Shown: positions 6,773-7,583 of the stretch, in pieces
Position numbering within the stretch: the stretch's first letter is position 1
Layout: every line of letters starts with the position of its first letter
Source: an uncultured Tidjanibacter sp.
GTDB taxonomy: Bacteria; Bacteroidota; Bacteroidia; Bacteroidales; Rikenellaceae
Reading direction: 5' to 3'
Assembly (NCBI GenBank): GCA_934663885.1
Contig: CAKUKW010000096.1
Coordinates: 1-7,583 of the forward strand
Length of the DNA stretch: 7,583 bases
Position numbers and translations under genes: made by a program
The notes under the pieces: generated by a model
Told to the model about the DNA's origin: nothing
What the model saw: the letters and a program-made list of their open reading frames with translations, nothing else
Database searches by the model: none

Positions 6773-6921
6773 CCACTGCTGAAAATGTTTCTGTTAATGA
6801 ACTAACAGGGGGTTTGGCGATGACGGACTTTTTTTATAACCGGTTTACAGTGACGTACTTTTAAATGTAGTCTCAATGGTTCCGGCGTTCCGTCCGGAGA
6901 ACGAATCAACCAAAACAATAA

Positions 6922-7583
<662 letters not shown>

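Noticed and set aside
6771..6777. GCCACTG-like string before nifJ suggesting a cobalamin riboswitch
   Set aside because: Only one short motif is present. The other conserved boxes and the expected long folded domain were not seen, and nifJ is not a typical target.

Overview
The window looks like chromosomal DNA from a gut Bacteroidales bacterium, most likely Alistipes-like (Rikenellaceae). This rests on three things: promoter boxes of the Bacteroidetes type (TTTG about 20 bases before TAnnTTTG), almost no Shine-Dalgarno sequences, and moderately GC-rich genes that use ATA and AGG codons freely. The genus is an inference; the phylum is well supported. No phage, insertion sequence, CRISPR array, tRNA or rRNA was seen.

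Layout from left to right. At the left edge, on the minus strand, is the start of an MFS transporter of the nucleoside/H+ symporter type (1-292). A divergent promoter region (293-470) separates it from a plus-strand pair: a secreted or membrane-anchored TPM-domain protein with a zinc ribbon and a glycine-rich tail (471-1379), and a LemA protein (1495-2094). A strong bidirectional hairpin terminator (2172-2215) ends this pair and also serves the convergent minus-strand block. That block, in transcription order, is two overlapping M16 peptidase genes (6556-5312 and 5322-4015), thymidylate synthase thyA (3975-3181), a 454-base gap with a repeat-like element, and dihydrofolate reductase folA (2726-2244). 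A 386-base divergent region (6557-6942) precedes the start of pyruvate:ferredoxin oxidoreductase nifJ on the plus strand, cut by the right edge.

How the genes work together. ThyA makes dTMP and turns methylene-tetrahydrofolate into dihydrofolate, which FolA reduces again, so the two enzymes form one metabolic cycle. The two M16 proteins look like an obligate pair: one keeps the zinc site and has lost the C-terminal Arg/Tyr substrate-binding pair, the other has the reverse. TPM and LemA proteins are often neighbours in bacteria and probably act together at the envelope, in a role that is poorly defined. NifJ is the central pyruvate-oxidising enzyme of anaerobic fermentation.

Most of the window is ordinary housekeeping sequence. 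The parts most worth a second look are the repeat-like element between thyA and folA, which has several hairpins and an interrupted coding-like frame, and the complementary M16 pair. I did not find a convincing new multi-gene system.
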